The notes: generated by a model not told the origin, from the letters alone. Shown: positions 6,516-14,682, counted from the stretch's first letter. The stretch: 20,577 bases of DNA from an uncultured Christensenellaceae bacterium (GCA_910588315.1 CAJUQF010000025.1:1-20577); one strand, 5' to 3'. Made by a program: numbers and translations.

Positions 6516-9500
6516 ATGACGGAGAGAATAGATAAAAAGTGCGTCTTATCGATTATCGTGATCGCCTTGGCGATCCTTCTTTCGGCGTTGGCGGTATTCG
6601 CGGGCGGCAATGCCGACGCCGACGAAACGCCTGTGCCGGCGGAGAGCGGTCCGTATATTTACGAGAGCGATTTTTCGTCGGGCGAGGATAAGATCCAAGG
6701 GATACCCGAATATTGGTCGAAGGGACGTTCGTTTTTCAGCGGCGTCAACGTATATATGCAAAACAATGCGTTGTATTTAGACAGTAAAACCGCAAGCGGT
6801 ATTCAGGCGATTTATTTTAACGGTATGACCGGTTGCGATTATGTCGCGGAAGCCGATCTTACCATGCTGGACAAAACAGATAACAACCGCTGGATGGGCA
6901 TGGCGTATCGCGTCGACAAAAACGGCGATTATCTCGAGTTTTTTCATATCGCGGCGAATAACAATATTACGCTGAACGGATATTACGGCACAAGCGCGCA
7001 AACGGGTACTAAAGGATGGAACTCGTATAAACAGGTCTCGGGCGCGACTGTTAAGACCGAATTTCCCGCGATTGCCGATAAAGTGTCGAACGGTCAACCC
7101 ATTCATTATAAAATAGTCGTAGCGGGCGACGAGTTGATAGGCTATATCGACGAGTGCGAGGTCATACGCGACAAAATAAAACGCGCTCATCTTTTGGACG
7201 GACAACTTGCGTTTGCGAGCAGCAATACTTTGGTCAAAATAGAAAATCTCAAGATCACGAGTCTTGCCGAGCTTACTCAAGACGATAAAAACGAGAGTAT
7301 TGTCTCCGATATCGAATTCCCGCGCACTCAATCGGCTTCGACGTATATCGAGGAAAATAATTACACATCGCAAACGACGATAAACTTCGGAGAAAGCGAA
7401 CAAAAAGCGTTTGTGACCGTATCCGAGGCAGGAGACGCGCATATACGCGCTTTTGTCGATAAAAACGGCAATGTAGGTATTGAAAGGATGGACGGCGGAA
7501 CGGGAACGAATTTGCTTGTCGGAACGGTAGCGATTACCGATATTTCCGCCGTTAACGTAAAAGTAACCGTTGCGTGCGGTTACGCGCGGCTGTGGATAGA
7601 CGATATTCTCGTGGGCACCGTATACGTCGGTACCGCTCGGAATATATACGGCGTAACGGCGGCGGACGGCGTTACTTATACTTCGGGGACGCTCCGTAAG
7701 ACGAATAGGATTTTGGAGCGTATGGACGTCAGATCGGATATGCCGTCCGTCGATTACGGCACGGTGTCGCCCGATTGGAGCGCGCTGCGTATAGACAGGG
7801 TCTATTCGGACGGTTCCGTCGCGCGTATAATTATCGGCGACGGCATGATATCCGGTTACGATCCTTACGAGAGCGGTGAGCAGACTATAACAGTCACGTA
7901 CGAGTGGGAGGGCGAAACGTTTATGAACGATTTCACGGTTACGGTCGAAGATAATCCGGAAGCCGCCGCATTGAGAATAGGGATTATGAGCGACGTTCAC
8001 GTCGGCGCAAACGCGTCCAATGAGACGGCGATCAAAAACGCATTGCGGTATTACAAAGAGAGAAACATCGATTTGCTTGTGCTTGCGGGAGATATCGGTC
8101 ACAACTATTACGATAACATGATAAAGTTCGAAGATATTTTCGAAAGCGTGTATTCCGATCCGAGAACTGCGCCGGACAAAGTTTACGTCATGGGTAATCA
8201 CGATACTTATTCGATAGAAGAGCGCGGCTTTAAACGCGGGACCGAAGCTCATAACAAAGAGATAGAGAGAGTGTTTACCGGAACTTACGGCGTGAACGTC
8301 GATTACGGTATGTCGGGCGTCAATTACTATAAGATCGTAAACGGATACGTGTTTGTCGGATTGTATGTGCAAACGCCCATAAAAGAACGCGCCGCGATGA
8401 TAGCAAAGGCGTACGAACTACCCGAGGCGGAAGGCAAGCCGGTATTTATAGTTCAGCACGAGATCCCAATCGGTTCGGTGTACATTGCCAACGGTACCGA
8501 TTCGGGCGCGCCGCACGACTTTGAAATGAACGATGTGCTCGAGAATTATCCCAATGCTATTATGCTTGCCGGACACGCGCATAATCCGCTGGCGGATGAA
8601 CGCGCTATTTGGCAGGACGGGTACACCGTCGTTACGTACGGCAGTCTGTTCGGACCTATCGTCGAGCGCAATATGTACGAGGGCGGAACTGAAAACGGCT
8701 CGTTCCAGCCCGATCTTTGGTCGGCGAAAAGCGCGCTGTACATGGAAGTATCCGCAGGTGCGGCAAACATTACGCGCTATGATTTTACTCATAACGAAAA
8801 ACTCGGCAAGAATTGGGTAATACCGATAGGCGCAGACGGAACGGTAGACCGCACGCCGTATAATTACGAATCGCGAAAAGCCGCTGCCGTCGCACCGGAG
8901 TTCGCCGCGGGCGCGATCGCAACGGCGGAGCCGATTTCGGAAAGCACCGTCACGATAACGTTTCCCAAGGCGGTAACGACGTATCCGCATAACGACGATA
9001 TAATCCAATCGTATATAATTCGCGCATACGATAAAAACACCGACGAGCTATGCGGCGTCAAACGCGTGATCACTCAACACTATCTCGGATGCGATCTCGA
9101 TTACGACAGTTATACGTTGCGGTTTAACGGACTCAGTCCTGACATCGATTACAGGTTCGAGATAACGGCCGTCGAGAGCTATCAAAAAGAAGGTACGCCT
9201 TTGACGGTGGAAACATCTACGCGCGAGTTTGCGGTAGGCGACAGACCTGCGGAATTCCATACCGATTTTTCGTTCCCGTGGGATAAAAATGCGTTTTATT
9301 CGTATACGCACGTCTCCGCCGCCCCGGTCAAAATAGGTAGCGGCGCGGCGATCTCGGACGCGCGCTCGTCGTCCAAGATCATTGTAAGGGATATTATGTT
9401 CGACGAGGGCATAGTGGAAACGTCTATCGCCATGACGTCGCGCGGCGGATTGATAAACGGCGGTCTGTTCTTGTTTGCGGCGGATGCGGCGGACGAACAG

Positions 9501-10592
9501 GATACAATAACCGCGCTGAATATCAATCTGGAAAGCGCGGTAAACAGCCGCGATCTTAAAGTGATCATCTATCGCTTCAATGGCAAGTACGATACGTCTC
9601 TCGCCAATGTGATATTGACCGACTATTTCGCCGACGGGGCAGAAAAGAGCGCGCTTGCGCTTAAAGTCGAAGTCACTCAAGGTCTGATATCGGTATTCGT
9701 TGACGGCAAATTGCGTTTGACTTGCGATGCGGCGACGCAAGTAAAGCCCGGCAGCGTGGGACTTCGAGCGCATTATTCCGAACTGTCGTTCGGACATCTC
9801 AAAGTTTATCGCTCGGACGGCGGTTATACCGCGCCGGATACTGCCGAGTTGGAGACGGCTATCGCACGTGCGAAAGAACTTTCGGGCATGTATGAAACCG
9901 GAACTGCGTCTACCGTCGTTTGCGGCGAAAGCTACGTGCCGCAGTCGGCTCTGACTTCACTCGATGAGCTTACTAAGGCGATTGACGTCGATCTTGTCAA
10001 GGCGTACGAGCGCAATGCCGTAAACGCACTTGCTCTTATAAATAAGGAGATCGCGGCGTTTGAAAAGTCGGTTGCGATAGGCGCAAAACACGTATCCGAC
10101 GAATGGACGGTAACAAAGATTGCCACATGTACAGAGTCGGGGTTGCGCGAATGTACGTGTACGGTATGCGGCAAGGCGGCGACCGAAATTATGGAAAAGA
10201 TACCGCACGCTTACGGCGAAACGTCGACGCATGACGCTACATGCACGGAAAAGGGTTACACGTATCGCACGTGTAATGTTTGCGGCGGAGAAGAAAAACT
10301 CGGAGATATTGCAGCCAAAGGGCATACCGATTGCGAATGGGTCTTGGTTGTCGACGACGGTGCCGATACGGGCGAGCGCCGCAAGTATTGCGCCGTTTGC
10401 GAAGAGCTTTTGGAGACCGAGCCGGTATACGTGATTACCGATACTAAAACAGATATAAAAGAGATCGAAGTCGAACGCGGCATGTCCGGCGTCACTATAG
10501 CTTTGATTGTAGTTTCCGCCGTCGAAGGCGTGATAATTATTTTGGGGATCGCGTTAATGTTAAATAAAAAACGCGCAAAAAAACGATCGTAG
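6516..10592 (+). CDS. Large cell-surface calcineurin-like metallophosphoesterase, multidomain
   Basis: This 1358-residue protein has an N-terminal signal or anchor helix (about residues 9-29). The catalytic domain (about 488-760) shows the full calcineurin-like set: D493-x-H495, GDIGHN with Asp526, GNHD (Asn561, His562), VQHE with His648 and GHAH (His687, His689), binding two metal ions to cleave phosphomonoesters or diesters. Before it lie two lectin-like beta-sandwich regions (about 36-245 and 260-395) and a group-3 Ig-like domain (about 410-482). After it come an FN3-like domain (about 793-907), a third lectin-like domain (about 912-1099), a helical stretch (about 1110-1185), and TCTE...CxxCG repeats with Cys1205, 1218, 1243 and 1256. 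A C-terminal membrane helix (about 1326-1349) ends in a basic tail. No LPXTG is seen. The substrate is unknown; a surface or dietary glycan phosphate is plausible. The start could also be the ATG at 6513. Confidence 0.88.
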   Translation: MTERIDKKCVLSIIVIALAILLSALAVFAGGNADADETPVPAESGPYIYESDFSSGEDKIQGIPEYWSKGRSFFSGVNVYMQNNALYLDSKTASGIQAIYFNGMTGCDYVAEADLTMLDKTDNNRWMGMAYRVDKNGDYLEFFHIAANNNITLNGYYGTSAQTGTKGWNSYKQVSGATVKTEFPAIADKVSNGQPIHYKIVVAGDELIGYIDECEVIRDKIKRAHLLDGQLAFASSNTLVKIENLKITSLAELTQDDKNESIVSDIEFPRTQSASTYIEENNYTSQTTINFGESEQKAFVTVSEAGDAHIRAFVDKNGNVGIERMDGGTGTNLLVGTVAITDISAVNVKVTVACGYARLWIDDILVGTVYVGTARNIYGVTAADGVTYTSGTLRKTNRILERMDVRSDMPSVDYGTVSPDWSALRIDRVYSDGSVARIIIGDGMISGYDPYESGEQTITVTYEWEGETFMNDFTVTVEDNPEAAALRIGIMSDVHVGANASNETAIKNALRYYKERNIDLLVLAGDIGHNYYDNMIKFEDIFESVYSDPRTAPDKVYVMGNHDTYSIEERGFKRGTEAHNKEIERVFTGTYGVNVDYGMSGVNYYKIVNGYVFVGLYVQTPIKERAAMIAKAYELPEAEGKPVFIVQHEIPIGSVYIANGTDSGAPHDFEMNDVLENYPNAIMLAGHAHNPLADERAIWQDGYTVVTYGSLFGPIVERNMYEGGTENGSFQPDLWSAKSALYMEVSAGAANITRYDFTHNEKLGKNWVIPIGADGTVDRTPYNYESRKAAAVAPEFAAGAIATAEPISESTVTITFPKAVTTYPHNDDIIQSYIIRAYDKNTDELCGVKRVITQHYLGCDLDYDSYTLRFNGLSPDIDYRFEITAVESYQKEGTPLTVETSTREFAVGDRPAEFHTDFSFPWDKNAFYSYTHVSAAPVKIGSGAAISDARSSSKIIVRDIMFDEGIVETSIAMTSRGGLINGGLFLFAADAADEQDTITALNINLESAVNSRDLKVIIYRFNGKYDTSLANVILTDYFADGAEKSALALKVEVTQGLISVFVDGKLRLTCDAATQVKPGSVGLRAHYSELSFGHLKVYRSDGGYTAPDTAELETAIARAKELSGMYETGTASTVVCGESYVPQSALTSLDELTKAIDVDLVKAYERNAVNALALINKEIAAFEKSVAIGAKHVSDEWTVTKIATCTESGLRECTCTVCGKAATEIMEKIPHAYGETSTHDATCTEKGYTYRTCNVCGGEEKLGDIAAKGHTDCEWVLVVDDGADTGERRKYCAVCEELLETEPVYVITDTKTDIKEIEVERGMSGVTIALIVVSAVEGVIIILGIALMLNKKRAKKRS

Positions 10593-10632
10593 TCCACTCT
10601 CTATCCCGCTGATTGCGGATAGCAAAATACGG

Positions 10633-10673
10633 AAAAACGCCTCGAATTTGCTTTTGCAATTCGGGCGTTTTTT
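10633..10673. terminator. Bidirectional rho-independent terminator
   Basis: AAAAACGCC (10633-10641) pairs with GGCGTTTTT (10664-10672), with an inner CGAATTTG/CAATTCG helix and a T-run on both strands. It ends the phosphoesterase transcript and the opposing EFR1 transcript. A second small hairpin (CTATCC...GGATAG) lies just upstream at 10601-10622. Confidence 0.8.
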
Positions 10674-10682
10674 CAAATTGTT

Positions 10683-11444
10683 TTAATCGACTTGCAGAAA
10701 ATCTTTGCCGATGTCGTTTTCGTTTACGAGCGGATTTACGTACCGTTTTTTGTTGTCTTTATTTTTATACACTATGGCTTTTTGCGGACAGCGGTGAAAA
10801 CATCCGAGACAGGCTATGCACTTGTCGCCGAACTCGACCGAACCGGAATCGAGCGAGATATTATGCGCGGGACACAACGTGGCGCATTTGCCGCACTTGA
10901 CGCATTTATCCGTCGCGGATAGACGGTCGCCGATGATATGCCAATTACTCTTGTTTTTTAGATATTTTTTTTCTTTTGTACGTTTTTTGCGCGGCAGTGC
11001 AAATCGGTTTTCTTCGAGCGCGGCGATAACTTTCGCGATGCGCTTATCGGCGCTGCGCAAAATCATATTGCGATAAAATTTCGGCGGCGACATGAACACC
11101 GTAAAATTCTCCGGCATTTTAAGCGTATACATGCTTTTTATGTTCAACCCGAATTTCATCGCATATTCGTAAAACAGTCTGTCCGCGCCGCCCACCATAC
11201 CGCCGTAGTTTTGCACGACGTGGATCGCTATGTCGCAGCTCAGTCTCGGCAACATGTCATATACCGGAACGGGCAGCCCGTAAGAATATATCGGCGTGAC
11301 AATGATTATCTCGTCATATTCGCTGCCGGTGCCGGTATACGATGGGATGTAGCGTATCTCGCCGCCGAAACGTTCGCGCAGTTTTTGCGCGATGTACAGA
11401 CTGTTGCCCGTAGAACTGAAATACAAGATACCGATGTTTTCCAT
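10683..11444 (-). CDS. EFR1-type flavodoxin/ferredoxin fusion protein
   Basis: This 253-residue cytoplasmic redox protein begins with a flavodoxin fold: MENIGILYFSSTGNSLYIAQ contains the FMN phosphate loop SSTGNS, followed by the VTPIYSYGLPVP and QNYGG segments that contact flavin. After a basic linker (about 150-170), the C-terminus carries two 4Fe-4S ferredoxin clusters: Cys181, 184, 187, 191 and Cys209, 212, 215, 219, the last followed by Pro. The length and order match the EFR1 family of anaerobic Clostridia, thought to shuttle single electrons to unknown partners. There is no Shine-Dalgarno; a -10-like TAAAAT lies six bases before the ATG, suggesting leaderless translation. The membrane-protein gene upstream (11485-11853) is on the same strand, but this gene appears to have its own promoter. 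Confidence 0.9.
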   Translation of the reverse strand: MENIGILYFSSTGNSLYIAQKLRERFGGEIRYIPSYTGTGSEYDEIIIVTPIYSYGLPVPVYDMLPRLSCDIAIHVVQNYGGMVGGADRLFYEYAMKFGLNIKSMYTLKMPENFTVFMSPPKFYRNMILRSADKRIAKVIAALEENRFALPRKKRTKEKKYLKNKSNWHIIGDRLSATDKCVKCGKCATLCPAHNISLDSGSVEFGDKCIACLGCFHRCPQKAIVYKNKDNKKRYVNPLVNENDIGKDFLQVD

Positions 11445-11450
11445 AATCGT

Positions 11451-11479
11451 ATTTTATCAAAAAAACATTTGCCGCGCAA
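11451..11479 (-). promoter_or_regulatory. Promoter of the EFR1-type gene (leaderless)
   Basis: On the minus strand TTGCGC (11474-11479), a 17-base spacer and TAAAAT (11451-11456) end six bases before the ATG at 11444. The -35 box is weak, so this call is less certain than the others. Confidence 0.5.
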
Positions 11480-11484
11480 GCGTA

Positions 11485-11853
11485 TTATGCTTTGACTATA
11501 TAAAATATCCAAGAAAACAAAAAGTAAAATATCGATAACGGAATAGCCAGTGAAATAGCTAAGAATAAACTCGTAAGCGTTTTTTCTTTTCTGCTTACAT
11601 AAGTAGTAGAGTATAGTTCGTCGATACTCCTATGTATGCCGTCTCTGCGCCAAATTACGGTTATGCGCATTTTGATGTTATACCCGAAGCAGTAAACAAG
11701 TCCGAATAAAACAGGCATTCCCGTCAATGCCCAATAGATATACGGAGCGTCCAAAAATACGGCAAAACAAATGATCGATGCCGTAAACACGAATGCCGTT
11801 ATACCTGCGGCAATTAACCCTATACTCTTTGCTTCGCCGTCGAGTTGTTTCAT
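11485..11853 (-). CDS. Small integral membrane protein, function unknown
   Basis: This 122-residue protein has two hydrophobic hairpins: helices at about residues 11-34 and 39-57, a cytoplasmic-looking basic segment (IKMRITVIWRRDGIHRSIDEL, about 60-80), and a further hydrophobic block at about 92-119. It therefore has three or four membrane passes. The start ATG at 11853 is supported by GAGGT upstream. No known motif is seen. It lies 40 bases upstream of the EFR1 gene on the same strand, so co-transcription is possible, but there is no direct evidence of a shared job. Confidence 0.7.
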   Translation of the reverse strand: MKQLDGEAKSIGLIAAGITAFVFTASIICFAVFLDAPYIYWALTGMPVLFGLVYCFGYNIKMRITVIWRRDGIHRSIDELYSTTYVSRKEKTLTSLFLAISLAIPLSIFYFLFSWIFYIVKA

Positions 11854-12238
11854 GTGTCTACCTCGATATAAATGTTAATCTTGTTTCGGATTTGTAGTCT
11901 TTTTTGAGACTTGTTTGGATCCGTGCATGAGCGGCTTGTGACCGAGAAAGTATGCCGTAAAGAGACAAAGACAGGCGAGTAATACGTAAAGACGAGAGTA
12001 GTTGTTTAATAAGAGCTTTTCCAGCTATATGATATTGCATGCTATCTGTGTAGAATTATATCATATAGCTCAATAATAGTCAATAGTCGATAATGATATT
12101 TCAAGCGGTACGGAAGGGTATAGTTTAAATATTACAAATCGAAAACTTTTCCTGCATAAAGAATATGTTTGCAACGTTTCAAAACAACAGCACATAACAG
12201 AGCTATTCATGATTTATAAATAACATCGGCATTCGGAA
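11854..12238. other. Intergenic region without a supported gene
   Basis: These 385 bases separate the minus-strand redox operon from the membrane-protein gene. The only open frame, 60 codons on the minus strand at 11858-12040, has no ribosome binding site and a biased Ser/Leu/Arg composition, so I do not call it. The one clear structure is the inverted repeat at 12023-12070. Confidence 0.6.
12023..12070. repeat. 13-base perfect inverted repeat with a 22-base loop
   Basis: AGCTATATGATAT (12023-12035) and ATATCATATAGCT (12058-12070) are exact reverse complements. The loop contains the palindrome GCATGC. There is no T-run on either side, so it is not a standard terminator. It could be a processing hairpin, a protein site, or a remnant of a small repeat element. 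Confidence 0.65.
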
Positions 12239-12919
12239 TTATATATAAATCACCAAATCGTCCCGTTTTTTCTTTTTGAGATATAGTTTCATCGGTATGG
12301 ACAGTTTATATTCAATCGCGCGGGCGGGGCAGGCGTCGACACATTTGAGACAGCGTATACACTTATTGTTCGGCACGCCGTTGTCGATCGCTTTCAGATC
12401 GCAAGCTTGATTGCAAACGCCGCAGTTATTGCATTTATCTGTTTTTATGATTTTGACGCCCGCTTGACTGCGACGTTTTTTAAAAAAGTCGGCAAAAAGG
12501 TTTTTATACGATTTGGGTATGCGTATCGGCGAAGGATGTTCGATTTTTTGCAATACGGCATCGAGCCTTTGAAAGTCGTCGAAATCGTGCTCTTGCAGAT
12601 AGGTGTGTTTTGTGGGGACGTATGCCGCCGCGATTATATTGTGTTTGTATTTCTGCTGTGCCTCATACAGTGCATTGCCGTGACACATTCTACCGTACGT
12701 TGCGATAAGCGTGAGATCGTTTGTTTGTATTTTCGCCAGAAATGTTTTTACGGCATCGGGCAGACTTTGACAGTGAACCGGAAAAACAAGCACAAGACTG
12801 TCAAATGCGGTATGGGTCGAGCGGTATATATCGAAAATATCATAGCCGAGTTTATCCGCAAAGTATTGCGCGATGATTTTGGACCTGCCGGTATTGGAAT
12901 AATATGCAACGGCGTTCAC
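12239..12919 (-). CDS. Second flavodoxin/ferredoxin fusion protein
   Basis: This protein of about 226 residues starts with a flavodoxin fold (VNAVAYYSNTGRSK with the FMN loop SNTGRS at residues 8-13; LVLVFPVHCQSLPDAV; TYGRMCHG). It ends with two 4Fe-4S sites: Cys163, 166, 169, 173 and Cys187, 190, 193, 197, the last followed by Pro. A basic C-terminal tail (LYLKKKKRDD) follows. I chose the GTG at 12919 because it overlaps the upstream gene's stop as GTGA and has AAGGA at 12929-12933. An ATG at 12946 would add nine residues with a weaker site. It lies immediately behind the PP-loop protein gene and is translationally coupled to it, so it probably supplies electrons to that protein or its pathway. 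It is related to, but clearly diverged from, the protein at 10683-11444. Confidence 0.87.
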   Translation of the reverse strand: MNAVAYYSNTGRSKIIAQYFADKLGYDIFDIYRSTHTAFDSLVLVFPVHCQSLPDAVKTFLAKIQTNDLTLIATYGRMCHGNALYEAQQKYKHNIIAAAYVPTKHTYLQEHDFDDFQRLDAVLQKIEHPSPIRIPKSYKNLFADFFKKRRSQAGVKIIKTDKCNNCGVCNQACDLKAIDNGVPNNKCIRCLKCVDACPARAIEYKLSIPMKLYLKKKKRDDLVIYI

Positions 12920-14301
12920 TTCAGGTATTCCTTCATTATGGAACATTCGGGCAATTCTTCGAGCGAAAAGCCGAGAGTGGATTTGAGTTCCGCTATTGCG
13001 TTTTCACGCGACAGCGCTTTGTCGCGGCTTGCAAGCGCGATCTCCAACGCGCTGAAAGGTATCATGGTACTTTGCATATTGTAAAATCCGACGAATTGCG
13101 AATACTCTTTGCACTTTTCTATATCGCAGCTTGTATGCAATCCTTTATCCGTAGTTTGTGGCGGTACCCAGCCGCACTCGGCTGTAATTATTTCTTTTAT
13201 TTTTTTCCAGTCATAGCATCCGTTGCCGATATGATCGAAGTCTACTTGCACGAAAGCGGGGATATTGCCGCTCCACGACGACTTTCTTATCGCTCTTTTG
13301 AGCGGTTTTACGATCGACGGTACTTTGTGTATCGCATCTACGACGTTGCTCACCAGCGGGTTTTTATAGCCTGCCAAATTTTTAAACGGATTATCGCCGT
13401 ATGCAAGCTGTTTCATTGTCGCAAGAGTTTGGAACTGACCTTTTTTCAATGGCGGATGCAAAGTTAATATGCGCCCGATATTTATCAATAAGTTCATCAC
13501 TTTATTGTCCCCGAACGTATAAGCGAATTTGGGCGCCATATGATTATAGTACAGCCCTATCAACTGCGCCGGTTCATTGCCGGCTACAAAGTACGGCACT
13601 TTGTTTGCCACAAGTTCGGGATAAAACAGAACGTACGCAAGCGACGGGCAAGCGCAGGTATTGCCGGCAAGAGAGTAGAGATGCCGGTAAATCGTTTTTA
13701 AATCTTCGTTCGCGATTTTACGTGTGATAAATTCTACTTTGCCAAGCGACTTCTTTGCGCCCTCAATACTTTGCCGCGCGCTGTCCGACATGAAAGGTAT
13801 TTCCCAAGTCAAAGCCAAAACCTTAAGATCGAGGATTTTCGACAGATAGTAGAGAAGATATGTCGAGTCCTTGCCGCCGGTGTAAAATACCGCGACGTCG
13901 AACCGCGATTTTTTAGAGTGTGCGAACGTGTTTTTAATCGGAACGATACTCTTTAGATGCGCCGTATCTTTTGCCGTCGCGCACATAGGACATTGACCGT
14001 CGGAATCGAATTCCAAGCCGGGGATCATAAAGTCGTTGGCGACGCAGGTCCTGCAAAACCGTGCATCGTCGAGCGAAGCGGGGACGGCTATCAATTTTTC
14101 TTTTTCGACTATTTGAACTCCGAGAAGATTCGATACGGTTTTGAGTTGCCGTTCGTCCAATTCGCACGGAAGTCGGCTCACGATATCCCGTTGCGCCCGC
14201 GTAAGCTTGACGGTATTTTTAAACATATTCGGCTTGTTTCTCAAACCGTAATAACGCAATAAGCCATTTTCGAATTTCCATCTGTTCTGTATGTAAAACA
14301 T
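12916..14301 (-). CDS. PP-loop ATP-pyrophosphatase family protein, possible amidotransferase or thiolation enzyme
   Basis: This 461-residue cytoplasmic protein has the PP-loop signature YTGGKDSTYLLYYL at about 140-153, which binds ATP and adenylates a substrate, releasing pyrophosphate. An upstream segment, FCRTCVANDFMIPGLEFDSD followed by GQCPMC, has two Cys pairs (83/86 and 104/107). It resembles the N-terminal Cys motif of WbpG/PseA-type N-acetyl sugar amidotransferases and is likely metal-binding. Further Cys lie at 216, 218, 361, 392 and 397, and the segment ECGWVPPQTTDKGLHTSC resembles the C-terminal part of PP-loop enzymes. The true substrate is unknown: a sugar amidotransferase would normally have a partner glutaminase and nearby polysaccharide genes, and none is seen. 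The partner here is a flavodoxin/ferredoxin overlapping by 4 bases. The start ATG at 14301 has GGGAG four bases upstream. Confidence 0.82.
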   Translation of the reverse strand: MFYIQNRWKFENGLLRYYGLRNKPNMFKNTVKLTRAQRDIVSRLPCELDERQLKTVSNLLGVQIVEKEKLIAVPASLDDARFCRTCVANDFMIPGLEFDSDGQCPMCATAKDTAHLKSIVPIKNTFAHSKKSRFDVAVFYTGGKDSTYLLYYLSKILDLKVLALTWEIPFMSDSARQSIEGAKKSLGKVEFITRKIANEDLKTIYRHLYSLAGNTCACPSLAYVLFYPELVANKVPYFVAGNEPAQLIGLYYNHMAPKFAYTFGDNKVMNLLINIGRILTLHPPLKKGQFQTLATMKQLAYGDNPFKNLAGYKNPLVSNVVDAIHKVPSIVKPLKRAIRKSSWSGNIPAFVQVDFDHIGNGCYDWKKIKEIITAECGWVPPQTTDKGLHTSCDIEKCKEYSQFVGFYNMQSTMIPFSALEIALASRDKALSRENAIAELKSTLGFSLEELPECSIMKEYLK

Positions 14302-14321
14302 ATGATCTCCCTATAACAGAT

Positions 14322-14350
14322 ATTATATAATTAAATTCGACCGATGTAAA
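14322..14350 (-). promoter_or_regulatory. Promoter of the PP-loop/ferredoxin operon
   Basis: On the minus strand TTTACA (14345-14350) is followed after 17 bases by TATAAT (14322-14327). Predicted start near 14315, giving a leader of about 14 bases that contains the ribosome binding site. Confidence 0.7.
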
Positions 14351-14518
14351 TATCTATTTGAATTTTTTATCATGTTTTTTGAAAATCAAATCGAGCTATA
14401 TATCAAAATGAAAAGGGAATCAATGATTTTTATATATACAATATAGAGCGAACAATATAACGCAAAATTAAATCGGACGATTTATCGTAAATAAGCAATA
14501 GCAGAGAAAGATAGAAAG

Positions 14519-14552
14519 AAAAACCTAAACCGAGATGTTCGATTTAGGTTTT
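14519..14552 (-). terminator. Terminator of the tRNA operon
   Basis: On the minus strand AAACCTAAATCG pairs with CGGTTTAGGTTT around a 7-base loop (one T-G wobble), followed by a run of T. It lies just downstream of tRNA-Ser. Confidence 0.75.
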
Positions 14553-14555
14553 AAC

Positions 14556-14644
14556 TGGCGGAGCGGGTGGGATTCGAACCCACGAGCCCTTGCGGGCTAC
14601 CTGATTTCGAGTCAGGCCCGTTATGACCACTTCGATACCGCTCC
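14556..14644 (-). tRNA. tRNA-Ser (anticodon CGA)
   Basis: The acceptor GGAGCGG pairs with CCGCTCC, followed by G and an encoded CCA. The anticodon arm CCTGA-CTCGAAA-TCAGG gives CGA, reading UCG. A long variable arm (GCCC-GCAA-GGGC) marks a class II serine tRNA. Confidence 0.95.
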
Positions 14645-14682
14645 ATTCGGCGCGCCGATTTTGCGCGCTATATAAGTTGTGA

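Noticed and set aside
6777..8372. 531-codon open frame on the minus strand opposite the phosphoesterase gene
   Set aside because: It lies wholly inside a gene with complete catalytic motifs, has no ribosome binding site or recognisable domain, and its Arg/Ile/Val/Tyr/His-rich composition is typical of an antisense shadow of a GC-skewed codon pattern.
9048..9797. 249-codon minus-strand open frame opposite the phosphoesterase C-terminal half
   Set aside because: Same shadow pattern, very Arg-rich, no ribosome binding site.
11858..12040. 60-codon minus-strand open frame directly upstream of the small membrane protein
   Set aside because: No Shine-Dalgarno; its start lies beside the inverted repeat, and the composition (Ser, Leu, Arg) and lack of motifs do not support coding.
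14647..14658. 12-base palindrome TCGGCGCGCCGA between tRNA-Ser and tRNA-Pro
   Set aside because: Short GC palindromes between tRNAs fit a processing hairpin in the precursor; nothing suggests a separate function.
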